A DNA stretch of 64,000 bases from JANYHH01 sp965249745 (GTDB lineage: Bacteria; Deinococcota; Deinococci; Deinococcales; JAAFIG01). Location of the stretch: NCBI GenBank assembly GCA_965249745.1, contig OZ252252.1:2108001-2172000 (forward strand). The letters run 5' to 3'. The first letter of the stretch is position 1; each line of letters opens with the position of its first letter. The notes beneath the pieces are model-generated. The model ran no database searches. It was not told the DNA's origin and saw only the letters and a program-made list of their open reading frames with translations. The translations under genes were made by a program, and so were the position numbers. Shown piece after piece: positions 36,968-45,028 of this stretch.

Positions 36968-37591
36968 TCACAGCACCTCGGATTGGCTGCCGCGCAGCAA
37001 GTCCAGGAGTTCCTGAATCACGAAGGCCGTCATGCCCCAGATGTCAACACTGGTTCCCGCAGGCGTGTCCCAGTCGAAATGCAGAATTGCTCTGGGACCG
37101 CTGACGCCCGGCGGCCAGCGGCCCACGGGCGGCTCGAGGCGAATCTCTTGGCGCGGCGCGGTCTTTAGCAGGTCTGCCAGCGGGACGTGCAGCAGCCGCG
37201 CCACCTCGCCCGGATGGGCGCTCAGGGTGGCCGCACTGGACACCTGCGCCAGCACCGGTGTGACCTGAAAGCCTTGCGGTGTCCAGACATCGTTCAGCAA
37301 GCCCAGCACCGTCACGAACCCCGGTTCCAAACCGATCTCCTCGTGGGCCTCGCGCAGCGCGGCTCCCAGCGCGTCCTCCCCAGGCTCCAACTTGCCGCCG
37401 GGAAACGCGATCTGCCCCTTGTGGGTCGGTAATTCGCGGCTGCGTTCGGTCAGAATCAAGCTCGGTGCTGGTTCCAGAACAATTGGAACCAGCACCGCCG
37501 CCCGCTTGAATTCGGGAATCTCGAGCGTTGTCCGTTTACGCGCCTTTAAGATCGTTTCCAGCGCCGCCAAGTTCAAGACTGCTGGGTTCAA
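36968..37591 (-). CDS. Nudix hydrolase, CoA pyrophosphatase type
   Basis: 207 residues. The Nudix box is GGKLEPGEDALGAALREA followed by HEEIGL, preceded by LTERSRELPTHKGQIAFPGG, the NuCoA signature that marks CoA pyrophosphatases (NudL/Nudt7-like). Such enzymes cleave CoA or oxidised CoA to 4'-phosphopantetheine and ADP. The ATG overlaps the mazG stop by 4 nt (ATGA), so two nucleotide-cleaning enzymes are coupled. Deinococcus genomes are known for many Nudix enzymes. Confidence 0.93.
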   Translation of the reverse strand: MNPAVLNLAALETILKARKRTTLEIPEFKRAAVLVPIVLEPAPSLILTERSRELPTHKGQIAFPGGKLEPGEDALGAALREAHEEIGLEPGFVTVLGLLNDVWTPQGFQVTPVLAQVSSAATLSAHPGEVARLLHVPLADLLKTAPRQEIRLEPPVGRWPPGVSGPRAILHFDWDTPAGTSVDIWGMTAFVIQELLDLLRGSQSEVL

Positions 37592-38217
37592 CGTCCTCCC
37601 ACCGCCTCGCGCACCCGCGCCTCGAGCCGTTCGCGGAGCGCGACCTCGGCGTGAACGCCCTGACCTCGCGCCCAGGCGACGACCGCCTCCAAGACATCGC
37701 TGACTCCCGCCGCATCGTCGCTCGAGGTTTCTAGTGCCCGTGCGACCTCGGCTTTCGTGCCCTTGGCGACCCCGAGCGCCTTTTGAATCTCAACCGCTCG
37801 AGCCAGCGCACCCAGCGCGGCGGGTACGCGCTCGGCGGGGTGCCGCTCTGGTTTTCCGGCCCGCTCCTGAGATTTGATCGCGTTCCAGTTCGTGACCACC
37901 TCGTCGCTGCCAGTCACGCTGACAGTGCCAAAAACGTGCGGGTGACGGCGAATCAATTTTTCTACGATCGCGGTTTCCACGGTTTCATAGGAAAACGTCC
38001 CTTCCTCCTCGGCGATGACGCTGTGAAACGCGACCTGCAACAGTACATCGCCCAGTTCCGACGCCAATTCCAGCCGATCACCGCTGGAAACGGCATCCAC
38101 CGCCTCGGCCGCCTCCTCCAAGAGGTACGGGCGGAGCGATTCGTGGCTCTGCTCCCGATCCCACGGGCAGCCGTTCGGGGCGCGAAGTTGACGCATGATC
38201 TCGAGTAAACGCTGCAT
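37588..38217 (-). CDS. mazG: Nucleoside triphosphate pyrophosphohydrolase MazG
   Basis: 209 residues. Hydrolyses (d)NTPs, including damaged ones, to monophosphate and pyrophosphate. Typical MazG start LLEIMRQLRAPNGCPWDREQ, then the metal-binding EExxE/ExxD pattern in LLEEAAEAVDA and ELASELGDVLLQVAFHS. It appears shorter than the classical two-domain enzyme of about 260 residues, with a reduced second half. ATG 38217 is chosen because homology starts there and TAAACT lies 5 nt upstream (leaderless layout). First gene of the mazG-Nudix-esterase group and divergent from irrE; a damage-response link is tempting but not shown. Confidence 0.92.
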   Translation of the reverse strand: MQRLLEIMRQLRAPNGCPWDREQSHESLRPYLLEEAAEAVDAVSSGDRLELASELGDVLLQVAFHSVIAEEEGTFSYETVETAIVEKLIRRHPHVFGTVSVTGSDEVVTNWNAIKSQERAGKPERHPAERVPAALGALARAVEIQKALGVAKGTKAEVARALETSSDDAAGVSDVLEAVVAWARGQGVHAEVALRERLEARVREAVGGR

Positions 38218-38452
38218 GGCGCAGTTTACCGCGCGGCACGTGACGGGTCGGTCTGGAACGGCACGATGTTCAGCGTCGCATCTGGGGACACGGCCTGCGA
38301 TTCGAGCCTGAAGCCTTCTTGAAACGCAGGCCGCCGCAAAAAAGCGGTTCCCGTGAACCAGCTCAAGTGGCTGGTCTCGAGGCAGCAGATCCCGGTGCGT
38401 ACCGTTCTGAATCGCTGTCTGAGCGCTCGAGGCGTGAAATACTGGTCTTCTG

Positions 38453-39202
38453 ATGGTGCTCCCCGAACACAAGTCCAAGGTGCGCGAAATTGCCGAGCGT
38501 TTCAACCTGGCTCAGACCTCACGCGAGCCGCTGGACCTCGCGGCGGCGGTCGGCGCGAAACTGGAATACGGCGATCTGGGCGACAAGGACGGCGCTTTCG
38601 ATCCGAGCCGCAACGTGATTTTCCTGAATCGCGCCATCGGCGTGGAGCGACAGCGGTTCACGATGGCCCACGAGGTGACGCATTTCCTGATCCTGAAAGA
38701 CGAGGACCTGCTGTCTGACCTGCACGACGCCTACGAGGGCGATGCCCTGGAGGAGGCCATCGAGGTTCTGTGCAACGTTGGGGCGAGCGCCATTCTGGTT
38801 CCAGAACCCCAACTCGAGGCGTTGCTGCAAAAATATGGTCGCGGGGCGCGCGTCTTGCCACGCATCGCGCAAACCTTTCAGCTCTCCAAGTCGGCCGCCT
38901 GCGTGTCCCTGGCGCAACACTTAGAGGGGCGGGCGGTGGTCTCGGTGCTGCGCGCCAAAGGAAAGGGCGCGAAGCAGACGTTAGAAGTCCAGTTCAGCGC
39001 CAAGACCTCTGAAATGCGCTACAGCCTAGCGGTTGGCACACCGGTTCCGCTGGATCACCCGGTTATGACCTCGCTTGAGACGGGATTACCGCTGTCAGAG
39101 AAAAGCTACATCCCGTTTCGGAGTGGCAAAAAAATGCCAGCCAACGTGGACGCTCACCCGGAAGGCAATCTGGTCTACGCCGTGTTCACACTGCTCGAGT
39201 AA
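38453..39202 (+). CDS. irrE: IrrE/PprI radiation and desiccation response metalloprotease
   Basis: 249 residues. In Deinococcus this zinc peptidase cleaves the repressor DdrO after DNA damage and thereby switches on the RDRM regulon. The ImmA/IrrE motif HEVTH (His73, Glu74, His77) lies in RFTMAHEVTHFLILKDEDLL, followed by LHDAYEGDALEEAIEVLCNV and ASAILVPEP, which closely track D. radiodurans IrrE as I remember it. The middle is helix-turn-helix-like (LSKSAACVSLAQHL), and the GAF-like C-terminal domain (GTPVPLDHPV, SYIPFRSGKKM) is complete. ddrO is not in this window. ATG 38453 has no Shine-Dalgarno and an AATACT about 9 nt upstream. Confidence 0.95.
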   Translation: MVLPEHKSKVREIAERFNLAQTSREPLDLAAAVGAKLEYGDLGDKDGAFDPSRNVIFLNRAIGVERQRFTMAHEVTHFLILKDEDLLSDLHDAYEGDALEEAIEVLCNVGASAILVPEPQLEALLQKYGRGARVLPRIAQTFQLSKSAACVSLAQHLEGRAVVSVLRAKGKGAKQTLEVQFSAKTSEMRYSLAVGTPVPLDHPVMTSLETGLPLSEKSYIPFRSGKKMPANVDAHPEGNLVYAVFTLLE

Positions 39203-39580
39203 ATCTGCCATTTGTAAATTCTGAGGCGTAATTACCAGGCTACTTTTCATCTCTAGCAGACGAAATTCCCATGCCTGTGTGAAGAATTACACTCCTGGAA
39301 GCTACTGCTTCTCATCGCGTTCAGAACACGTTCTTTTGTGAATCTATTCTAGCTTACTATTTTTACCCGAGAAAACGGACCTATTTCTCATGATTAAAAA
39401 ATTCTTTGAAAGATCCATCGGCTCAGGGACACACAGTCTCATGAGGAAAAAGTGACTCAAAAGAATTATGAGAGTTACGCTCGAGGCAATTCTCATTTAT
39501 GAAAATATTTCTGAGCGTGATTTACATGTTGGTCACCGATGCTGCCTATGGCGATCAAAACACGCCTCACAGGAGGATTT
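39203..39580. other. AT-rich 378-bp leader region of the SLH protein gene
   Basis: Clearly lower in GC than the rest of the window (for example 39340-39420 and 39455-39520), with a single CTCGAG copy (near 39480). No gene is visible. It probably holds a strong promoter and a long 5' leader for the abundant envelope protein; CAGGAGG just before 39581 is its ribosome binding site. Partial complementary blocks (AATTATGAGAG near 39465, AATTCTCATTTATG near 39487) may fold. Confidence 0.6.
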
Positions 39581-40966
39581 ATGCAGAAGCGAAACATCAG
39601 GATGTTGGTGCTGACCGCAGCACTCGCGAGTGCCACAGCCGTCGGTCTGGCCAAATTGCAACAGAACTTTTCTGACATCCCCGCCGGACACTGGGCGTCA
39701 GAAGCGGTTCAGGCGATCGCCGCCGAAGGACTCATCACCGGCTATCAGGACGGGACCTTTCAAGGGCAAAAAACCCTCACCCGGTATGAGGCGGCCACGA
39801 TTTTTTACCGACTGCTGAAGAGCGGAAAGCTCCAGCAAGCCACGCCCGCCACGCAGACCACGGTCCAGCAGGGTATGGCGGAAGTCAGCCCCGAGCTGGC
39901 TGAGTTAAAAACCCAGATCAGCGACACCAACGACCGCCTGACGGCCCTCGAGGATCAGGTCAAGACCCTCGGCACGGCCCCAGCCGCCACGACGACCACG
40001 ACCCCAGCGGCTCCAGCGACCGACACGACCGCCCTGGAAGCTCGCATCAAGACGCTCGAGGACGACATCGCCGCCCTGAAGGCCGCGCCCGCCGCCCCAG
40101 CCAGCACCACGACCTCCACCGCACCCGCCACGCTGGACCCGGCGGTCGAAGCGCGCATCAAGTCCCTCGAGGATGACCTGGCAGCCTTGAAGACGGCTGC
40201 CGCCGCACCCAGCACCTCGAGCAGTGACCTCGAGACGCGGGTCAAGGCTCTGGAGGACAAGGTGGCTGCCGCCCCGACGGCCCCCGCTGCCCCGGCTCCG
40301 ACCACCACGGCCGCCCCCGCCACGCTGGACCCGGCGGTCGAGGCGCGTATCGCGGCCCTAGAAACCAAGGTTGCGGCTGCCCCTGACACCACAGCGCTTC
40401 AAGCGACTGTGACGAGCCAGGACACCCGCATCACCACCTTGGAGACGCAACTGGCCGCCTTGCAGACCAAGGTTGACGGTTTGAGCGCGACCGCCGCCGT
40501 CACCCCGCCCGCCGCACCGACCGTTCCCGTGACGACCGGCAGCAGCGCCACGACGGACACCTCGAGCGGACCCACGACGAGCTTCTCGGTCGGTCTGGGT
40601 GGTGCGATCAACCTGGTCGGACCGGTCGGCACGGGCGCTTCCCCGCTCGGGATTTACGGTCAACTGGCGATCAACCGCATCGCTGGACCGTTCGGCATTC
40701 GCGCCTTCGCGGATCTTTCTAGCATCCCGGCGGCGGGTGCCCAGATCTTGCTGAACCTCGGTGACAACGGCTTCGATCCGTATATCGGGATTGGTGGTGG
40801 CGTGATCTTCAATAACCCGACCAACTTCTTCATCGGTGGTTCGGTCGGTGCGAACCTTGGGTTCGGCGGTGGCTTGGGTGTTTTCGCCGAGGTCAACCCG
40901 CGTTACAACTTGAGCGCCAGCCAGTTTAGCGTCAAGGCAGCCTTCGGCTTGCGTTTCGCGTTCTAA
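39581..40966 (+). CDS. SLH-domain envelope protein with coiled coil and C-terminal beta-barrel (SlpA/Omp-M1 type)
   Basis: 461 residues. Signal peptide (about 1-25), one SLH domain (FSDIPAGHWASEAVQAI, GYQDGTFQGQKTLTRYEAA) that binds secondary cell wall polymer, then a long coiled-coil region made of repeats such as LEARIKTLEDDIAALK and TLDPAVEARIKSLEDD separated by Ala/Pro/Thr linkers, and a C-terminal beta-barrel-like domain ending LRFAF. This is the layout of the Deinococcota SlpA/Omp-M1 proteins that connect the outer membrane to the cell wall. ATG 39581 has CAGGAGG 6-12 nt upstream. A strong terminator follows. Expected to be highly expressed. Confidence 0.92.
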   Translation: MQKRNIRMLVLTAALASATAVGLAKLQQNFSDIPAGHWASEAVQAIAAEGLITGYQDGTFQGQKTLTRYEAATIFYRLLKSGKLQQATPATQTTVQQGMAEVSPELAELKTQISDTNDRLTALEDQVKTLGTAPAATTTTTPAAPATDTTALEARIKTLEDDIAALKAAPAAPASTTTSTAPATLDPAVEARIKSLEDDLAALKTAAAAPSTSSSDLETRVKALEDKVAAAPTAPAAPAPTTTAAPATLDPAVEARIAALETKVAAAPDTTALQATVTSQDTRITTLETQLAALQTKVDGLSATAAVTPPAAPTVPVTTGSSATTDTSSGPTTSFSVGLGGAINLVGPVGTGASPLGIYGQLAINRIAGPFGIRAFADLSSIPAAGAQILLNLGDNGFDPYIGIGGGVIFNNPTNFFIGGSVGANLGFGGGLGVFAEVNPRYNLSASQFSVKAAFGLRFAF

Positions 40967-40984
40967 GCACCAGGCAATCTCGAG

Positions 40985-41013
40985 AAAACCGCGCCCTGAA
41001 AGCGCGGTTTTTT
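40985..41013 (+). terminator. Rho-independent terminator of the SLH protein gene
   Basis: AAAACCGCGC (40985-40994), 7-nt loop, GCGCGGTTTT (41002-41011), with the T-run continuing to 41013. It lies 18 bp after the stop. Confidence 0.95.
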
Positions 41014-41347
41014 CATGGCTCGAGCTGCGATTAAGTTTCGGTTAGGACTTGCGTGTGTTCGCGATTGCTTGGCGCTTATTGGCACAAAACTTTAGCCACT
41101 CGTAACGCTGGGACCGACGGTAGGGACACATGCCACGCCCCTACGGACACGTTGAGGACGATTTGGCGAATACGTTGAACTCGGTCATGTCGAAAGCCCA
41201 TCTCAACTCGAGTTGACGATCAACGGCGAAACTCACACCTCCAGAACTCCGCCCACTCGCCCGCTAAAACATCAACCTTGGTCGCTCCACATCGGCATTT
41301 TTTCGCTCGAGTCGCACGACTTTGAACCCTTCGAGTACACTGGGGCA
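41014..41347. other. 334-bp gene-free interval before the DinB-PDZ gene
   Basis: Holds the 25-bp palindrome at 41120-41144, CTCGAG copies near 41018, 41206 and 41306, and TACACT at 41336-41341, the probable -10 of the next gene. No gene seen. Confidence 0.5.
41120..41144. repeat. 25-bp imperfect palindrome, possible small dispersed repeat
   Basis: GTAGGGACACATGCCACGCCCCTAC read in two halves (GTAGGGACACAT and GCCACGCCCCTAC) is nearly its own reverse complement. CACGCCCCTACGG resembles CTACGCCCCTACGG in repeat copy A (4833-4846). Similar GTAGGGG...CCCCTAC hairpins are common intergenic repeats in several bacterial phyla. Confidence 0.55.
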
Positions 41348-42148
41348 ATGCCTGAACAGCCGTTCCTGATCGCGGACCGCCCCGGTTTCACGCCGCAAAT
41401 CGCGCGTCTGACGGTCATGATGAATTACGCCCGCCAGACGACCTTGCAGATGCTGGACGGTCTGACCGTGGACGATCTGGATTTCCTGACCGACCCGACG
41501 GCGAACACGATTGGGATGCTCTTGGAACATTTCTGCGCGGTGGAAATTGGGTACGGCGGCATGACCTTCGAGAACCGCGAGGACTGGGACGAAGTCCTCG
41601 GTGAGCGCTGGGCGGCGGGCAGTAACCTCGGCGCACAGGGACGCGAGACGATCCGGGGGCACGATCTGGAGTATTACCTCGAGAACTTACGCACAGTGCG
41701 CGCCAAGACCTTTGCGGAGTTCGCCCGGCGCGACGACACCTGGCTCGAGGAGCCGATTCCATTCTGGGGCGAGACTGGAAACCGTTACTTCGCCTGGTTT
41801 CACGTCTTTGAGGACGAGATCAATCACCGGGGTCAGATTCGCTTGATTCACAAAGCGCTCCCGAGTATGCAGAACCGTGGCGTGCTCGGGATTGGCACGG
41901 CCCCGGCGGGCGAGGACGGACTGGGCTTGAAAATCGCCCGACTCGGACAGGGCGGACCGGCTGACCTGGCGGGACTGCTCGAGGGGGACGTGGTGCTGAG
42001 GCTGAATGGAGTGGACGTGACAGGTCTACCGCTCGAGCGGATTTCCTTGCGCGGCCAGGCGGGCGAAACCCTACATGTCCAGGTGCGCCGGGAGGGTGTC
42101 TCCAAACCGCTCGAGTTCGAGGTCGTGCGCGTTCCCGCCTCGCGCTAG
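41348..42148 (+). CDS. DinB/DUF664-like protein fused to a PDZ domain
   Basis: 266 residues. Residues about 1-175 form a DinB-like four-helix domain (IARLTVMMNYARQTTLQML, NTIGMLLEHFCAVEIGYG with a metal-ligand His, and FAWFHVFEDEINHRGQIRLI with the distal HxxxH-like pair). Residues about 180-262 are a PDZ domain: GLGLKIARLGQGGPADLAGL, LEGDVVLRLNGVDV and LHVQVRREG. PDZ domains normally bind protein C-termini in envelope proteases, yet there is no signal peptide here. ATG 41348 is chosen because TACACT lies exactly 6 nt upstream. The pairing of a thiol-transferase-like domain with PDZ is unusual. Confidence 0.85.
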   Translation: MPEQPFLIADRPGFTPQIARLTVMMNYARQTTLQMLDGLTVDDLDFLTDPTANTIGMLLEHFCAVEIGYGGMTFENREDWDEVLGERWAAGSNLGAQGRETIRGHDLEYYLENLRTVRAKTFAEFARRDDTWLEEPIPFWGETGNRYFAWFHVFEDEINHRGQIRLIHKALPSMQNRGVLGIGTAPAGEDGLGLKIARLGQGGPADLAGLLEGDVVLRLNGVDVTGLPLERISLRGQAGETLHVQVRREGVSKPLEFEVVRVPASR

Positions 42149-42202
42149 TCAGAATCTGTCACCCTGTACGACACACCCGCGTTCCGGGGTCAACCCTGGG
42201 CG

Positions 42203-42208
42203 TATACT
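42203..42208 (+). promoter_or_regulatory. -10 element of the sucCD promoter
   Basis: TATACT, 61 bp before the sucC start. No clear TTGACA-like -35 is visible at 16-18 bp upstream. Confidence 0.5.
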
Positions 42209-42268
42209 CTTACGGTTTGACAACCGCCCTCGAGAGACACTCGAGGCGCTGGTTTTTGAGGAGGCTCA

Positions 42269-43399
42269 GTGAAACTTCACGAGTATCAGGCCAAAGAGTT
42301 GCTGGCGAAATTCGGCGTGCCAGTACCCCCCGGCAAGATCGCGTACACCCCGGACGAGGCGAAAGCGATTGCCAACGAGTTCGGTGGTTTGACCGTCATC
42401 AAAGCGCAGGTTCACGTCGGTGGGCGCGGCAAGGCGGGCGGCGTCAAGCTCGCCAAGGACGCCAACGAAGCCTACGACCGCGCCAAGGCGATTCTAGGCA
42501 TGGACATCAAGGGCTTGACCGTCAAGAAGGTCTTGGTCGCCAAAGCTGTGGACATTGCCAAGGAGTACTACTGCGGTTTGATCGTGGACCGCAACGTCCA
42601 GGGGTACACGTTGATGGTTTCCAAAGAGGGTGGCGTGGACATCGAAGAGGTGGCCGCTACCAATCCAGAGGCGATCACTCGCTTTGCGATTGACCCAATC
42701 AAGGGCCTGCGTCCGTTCGAAGCCAGGGACATTGCCCTGAAGGCCGGTCTCGAGGGGAACCTCAACAAGATCGCGGCGCTGATGGTCGGGTTGTACAACA
42801 CGGCCGTCGGTGTGGACGCTTCTTTGGCCGAGGTCAACCCGCTCGTTATCACCGAGCAGGGCGATGTCATCGCGGCCGACGCCAAGATTGATATTGACGA
42901 CAACGCCATGAGCCGTCACACCGACCTGGAAGCCTACCGCGAGGTCGAATCCGAGCACCCGCTCGAGGTCGAAGCTAAGGCCTTCGGGTTCAGTTACGTG
43001 AAGCTAGACGGGCACATCGGCGTGATCGGCAACGGCGCGGGTCTCGTCATGACGAGCTTGGATGTCGTTTCGCGCGTCGGCGGTAAAGCCGCGAACTTCC
43101 TGGATATCGGTGGCGGCGCGAAGGCGGAAGTGGTTTACAACGCCGTGAAGCTGGTGTTGAAAGACCCGGACGTGAAAGGCATTCTGATCAACATCTTCGG
43201 CGGCATCACCCGTGCCGACGAGGTGGCCAAGGGCGTGTTGCGCGCCCTGGACGAGGGCATTCTGACGAAGCCCCTGGCGATGCGTGTCGCTGGAACCGCC
43301 GAGGCCGAAGCCCTGGCGCTGTTAGAGGGCAAGCCGATCAACATGTACCCGACGATGACCGAAGCGGCGACCGCCGTTGTGAAGGAGGCGGCCCAATGA
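42269..43399 (+). CDS. sucC: Succinyl-CoA synthetase beta subunit (ADP/GDP-forming)
   Basis: 376 residues. With SucD it interconverts succinyl-CoA and succinate with substrate-level phosphorylation in the TCA cycle. MKLHEYQAKELLAKFGVPV opens the ATP-grasp domain, KAQVHVGGRGKAGGVK is the nucleotide-binding loop, and GNGAGLVMTSLDVV with FGGITRADEVAKG marks the CoA-ligase domain. GAGGAGG-like sequence (TGAGGAGGCT) precedes the GTG/ATG region with GTG at 42269. It overlaps sucD by 4 nt. Confidence 0.97.
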   Translation: MKLHEYQAKELLAKFGVPVPPGKIAYTPDEAKAIANEFGGLTVIKAQVHVGGRGKAGGVKLAKDANEAYDRAKAILGMDIKGLTVKKVLVAKAVDIAKEYYCGLIVDRNVQGYTLMVSKEGGVDIEEVAATNPEAITRFAIDPIKGLRPFEARDIALKAGLEGNLNKIAALMVGLYNTAVGVDASLAEVNPLVITEQGDVIAADAKIDIDDNAMSRHTDLEAYREVESEHPLEVEAKAFGFSYVKLDGHIGVIGNGAGLVMTSLDVVSRVGGKAANFLDIGGGAKAEVVYNAVKLVLKDPDVKGILINIFGGITRADEVAKGVLRALDEGILTKPLAMRVAGTAEAEALALLEGKPINMYPTMTEAATAVVKEAAQ

Positions 43400-44286
43400 G
43401 CATTCTGGTGAACAAGAACACGAAGGTGTTGGTGCAAGGCATTACCGGCCGCGAGGGCGCGTATCACGCCGAGAAAATGCTCGAGTACGGCACGCAAGTC
43501 GTGGCGGGCGCGACCCCCGGCAAGGGTGGGCAGACGTTCACGGCGGGCGGGCACAGCATCCCCGTGTACAGCTCGGCCGTTGAGGCCAAAGCGGCGCACC
43601 CAGAGATTGACGCCAGCATCATCTTCGTGCCGCCAGCCGCCGCCGCCGACGCCACGCTCGAGGCGGCCCACGCCGGGATCGCCTTGATTGTCAACATCGC
43701 CGAGGGAATGCCGACGCTGGACATGATGCGAGTCGTGCGTGAATTAAAAGAACTCCCGGACGTGCGCCTGATCGGTGGCAACTGTCCGGGGCTGATTACC
43801 CCCGGCGAGTGCAAGCTCGGGATCATGCCCGCCAGCACCTTCAAAGCGGGGCGCGTTGGCATGATTAGCCGGTCGGGTACCTTGACCTACGAAGCCAGCA
43901 AGATGTTGGCGGACGCGGACATTGGGACCAGCACGGTCGTCGGTATCGGCGGCGATCCGATCATCGGGACGACCTTCATTGATTTATTACCGATGTACAA
44001 CGACGACCCGGAAACCGATGTCGTCGTGATGATCGGCGAGATCGGCGGCGCGGACGAGGAGAACGCGGCCGCCTGGATCGCGCAGCACATGAAAAAACCC
44101 GTGATCGCTTTTATCAGCGGTCGCACCGCGCCCAAGGGTAAGCGCATGGGTCACGCGGGTGCGCTCATCATGGGCAACGTCGGCACGGCCGAATCGAAGC
44201 TCGAGGCGATGGCGGCGGCCAAAGTTCCCGTGGCTGACACGATGGACGAGATTGTCGTCCTGACCAAAAAAGCGCTGGGACTTTAA
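43396..44286 (+). CDS. sucD: Succinyl-CoA synthetase alpha subunit
   Basis: 296 residues. Rossmann CoA-binding domain at the start (NTKVLVQGITGREGAYHAEK), the CoA loop VVAGATPGKGG, GNCPGLITPGECKLGIMP and the phosphorylated active-site His in GRTAPKGKRMGHAGALI. ATG overlaps the sucC stop (ATGA). A 12-bp stem terminator follows 16 bp after the stop. Confidence 0.97.
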   Translation: MSILVNKNTKVLVQGITGREGAYHAEKMLEYGTQVVAGATPGKGGQTFTAGGHSIPVYSSAVEAKAAHPEIDASIIFVPPAAAADATLEAAHAGIALIVNIAEGMPTLDMMRVVRELKELPDVRLIGGNCPGLITPGECKLGIMPASTFKAGRVGMISRSGTLTYEASKMLADADIGTSTVVGIGGDPIIGTTFIDLLPMYNDDPETDVVVMIGEIGGADEENAAAWIAQHMKKPVIAFISGRTAPKGKRMGHAGALIMGNVGTAESKLEAMAAAKVPVADTMDEIVVLTKKALGL

Positions 44287-44302
44287 AACCTCTGGATGAT
44301 TT

Positions 44303-44331
44303 CAGGGAGCGCAAACTTGCGCTCCCTGTTT
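44303..44331 (+). terminator. Terminator after sucD
   Basis: CAGGGAGCGCAA (44303-44314) pairs with TTGCGCTCCCTG (44317-44328), followed by TTT. It overlaps the upstream region of the HD-domain gene. Confidence 0.85.
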
Positions 44332-44364
44332 CGTGGCCGCCTGAGCCTGCGGTATCGTTTCCCA

Positions 44365-44973
44365 GTGTCCATCCCTAGTCTGACAACCGCCACAGTCTTC
44401 CTCGAGGAGGCGAGTCGGCTCAATCCCGGCCCCTGGGTTTCGCACGTGCGCTTTGTGGCCGATGCGGCTGAGCGGATCGCTCGAGCGGCTGGCATGAACG
44501 CTGAACGGGCGTATGTTCTGGGGTTACTGCACGACATTGGGCGGCGCGAGGGCGTCAATAACCTGCGTCATCTCACCGATGGCTACCGCTTTATGCGAGG
44601 GCACGGATTTGAGGATGCCGCCAGAGTTTGCATCACCCACGCCTACCCCATCAAAGACGCTAGTCTCTTCATCGGTCCCTGGGACCTCGAGGCAGCGGAC
44701 GGCGCACTGCTGTGCGATGTCCTCGCGTCCACGGCCTACAACGACGAGGATGAACTCATCCAGCTCTGCGATGCGCTGGCCTTGCCGAGCGGGTTTTGCC
44801 TGCTCGAGAAACGATTTGTGGATGTGAGCCTGCGTTACGGGACGCCAGAGTTCATTCCCAGAAAATGGCGAGCCACGCTTGAGATTCAAAAACGCTTCGA
44901 GACCCGGATCGGGGCGTCGCTGTACACGTTGTTACCGGGCGTGATCGAAAACACCTTTGGCTTCTCAGCCTGA
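44365..44973 (+). CDS. HD-domain phosphohydrolase
   Basis: 202 residues. PGPWVSHVRFVADAAERIA supplies the first His, VLGLLHDIGRREG the His-Asp pair, and VCITHAYPIKD the next His; a later Asp (LCDVLASTAYNDED) may complete the metal site. HD proteins hydrolyse nucleotides or phosphate esters; substrate unknown. GTG 44365 is preferred since upstream in-frame sequence belongs to the sucD terminator. No Shine-Dalgarno is seen, so the start is moderately certain. A strong convergent hairpin follows. Confidence 0.85.
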   Translation: MSIPSLTTATVFLEEASRLNPGPWVSHVRFVADAAERIARAAGMNAERAYVLGLLHDIGRREGVNNLRHLTDGYRFMRGHGFEDAARVCITHAYPIKDASLFIGPWDLEAADGALLCDVLASTAYNDEDELIQLCDALALPSGFCLLEKRFVDVSLRYGTPEFIPRKWRATLEIQKRFETRIGASLYTLLPGVIENTFGFSA

Positions 44974-44980
44974 ACCAACA

Positions 44981-45015
44981 AGTCTCGAGACCCAGAGTTT
45001 CTGGGTCTCGAGACT
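44981..45015. terminator. Bidirectional hairpin between the HD gene and the ferritin-like gene
   Basis: AGTCTCGAGACCCAG (44981-44995) pairs perfectly with CTGGGTCTCGAGACT (45001-45015) around a 5-nt loop. Both arms carry CTCGAG inside GTCTCGAGAC. There is no T-run; it lies 7 bp after one stop and 13 bp after the other. Confidence 0.8.
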
Positions 45016-45028
45016 GAACCGGTTTGCT

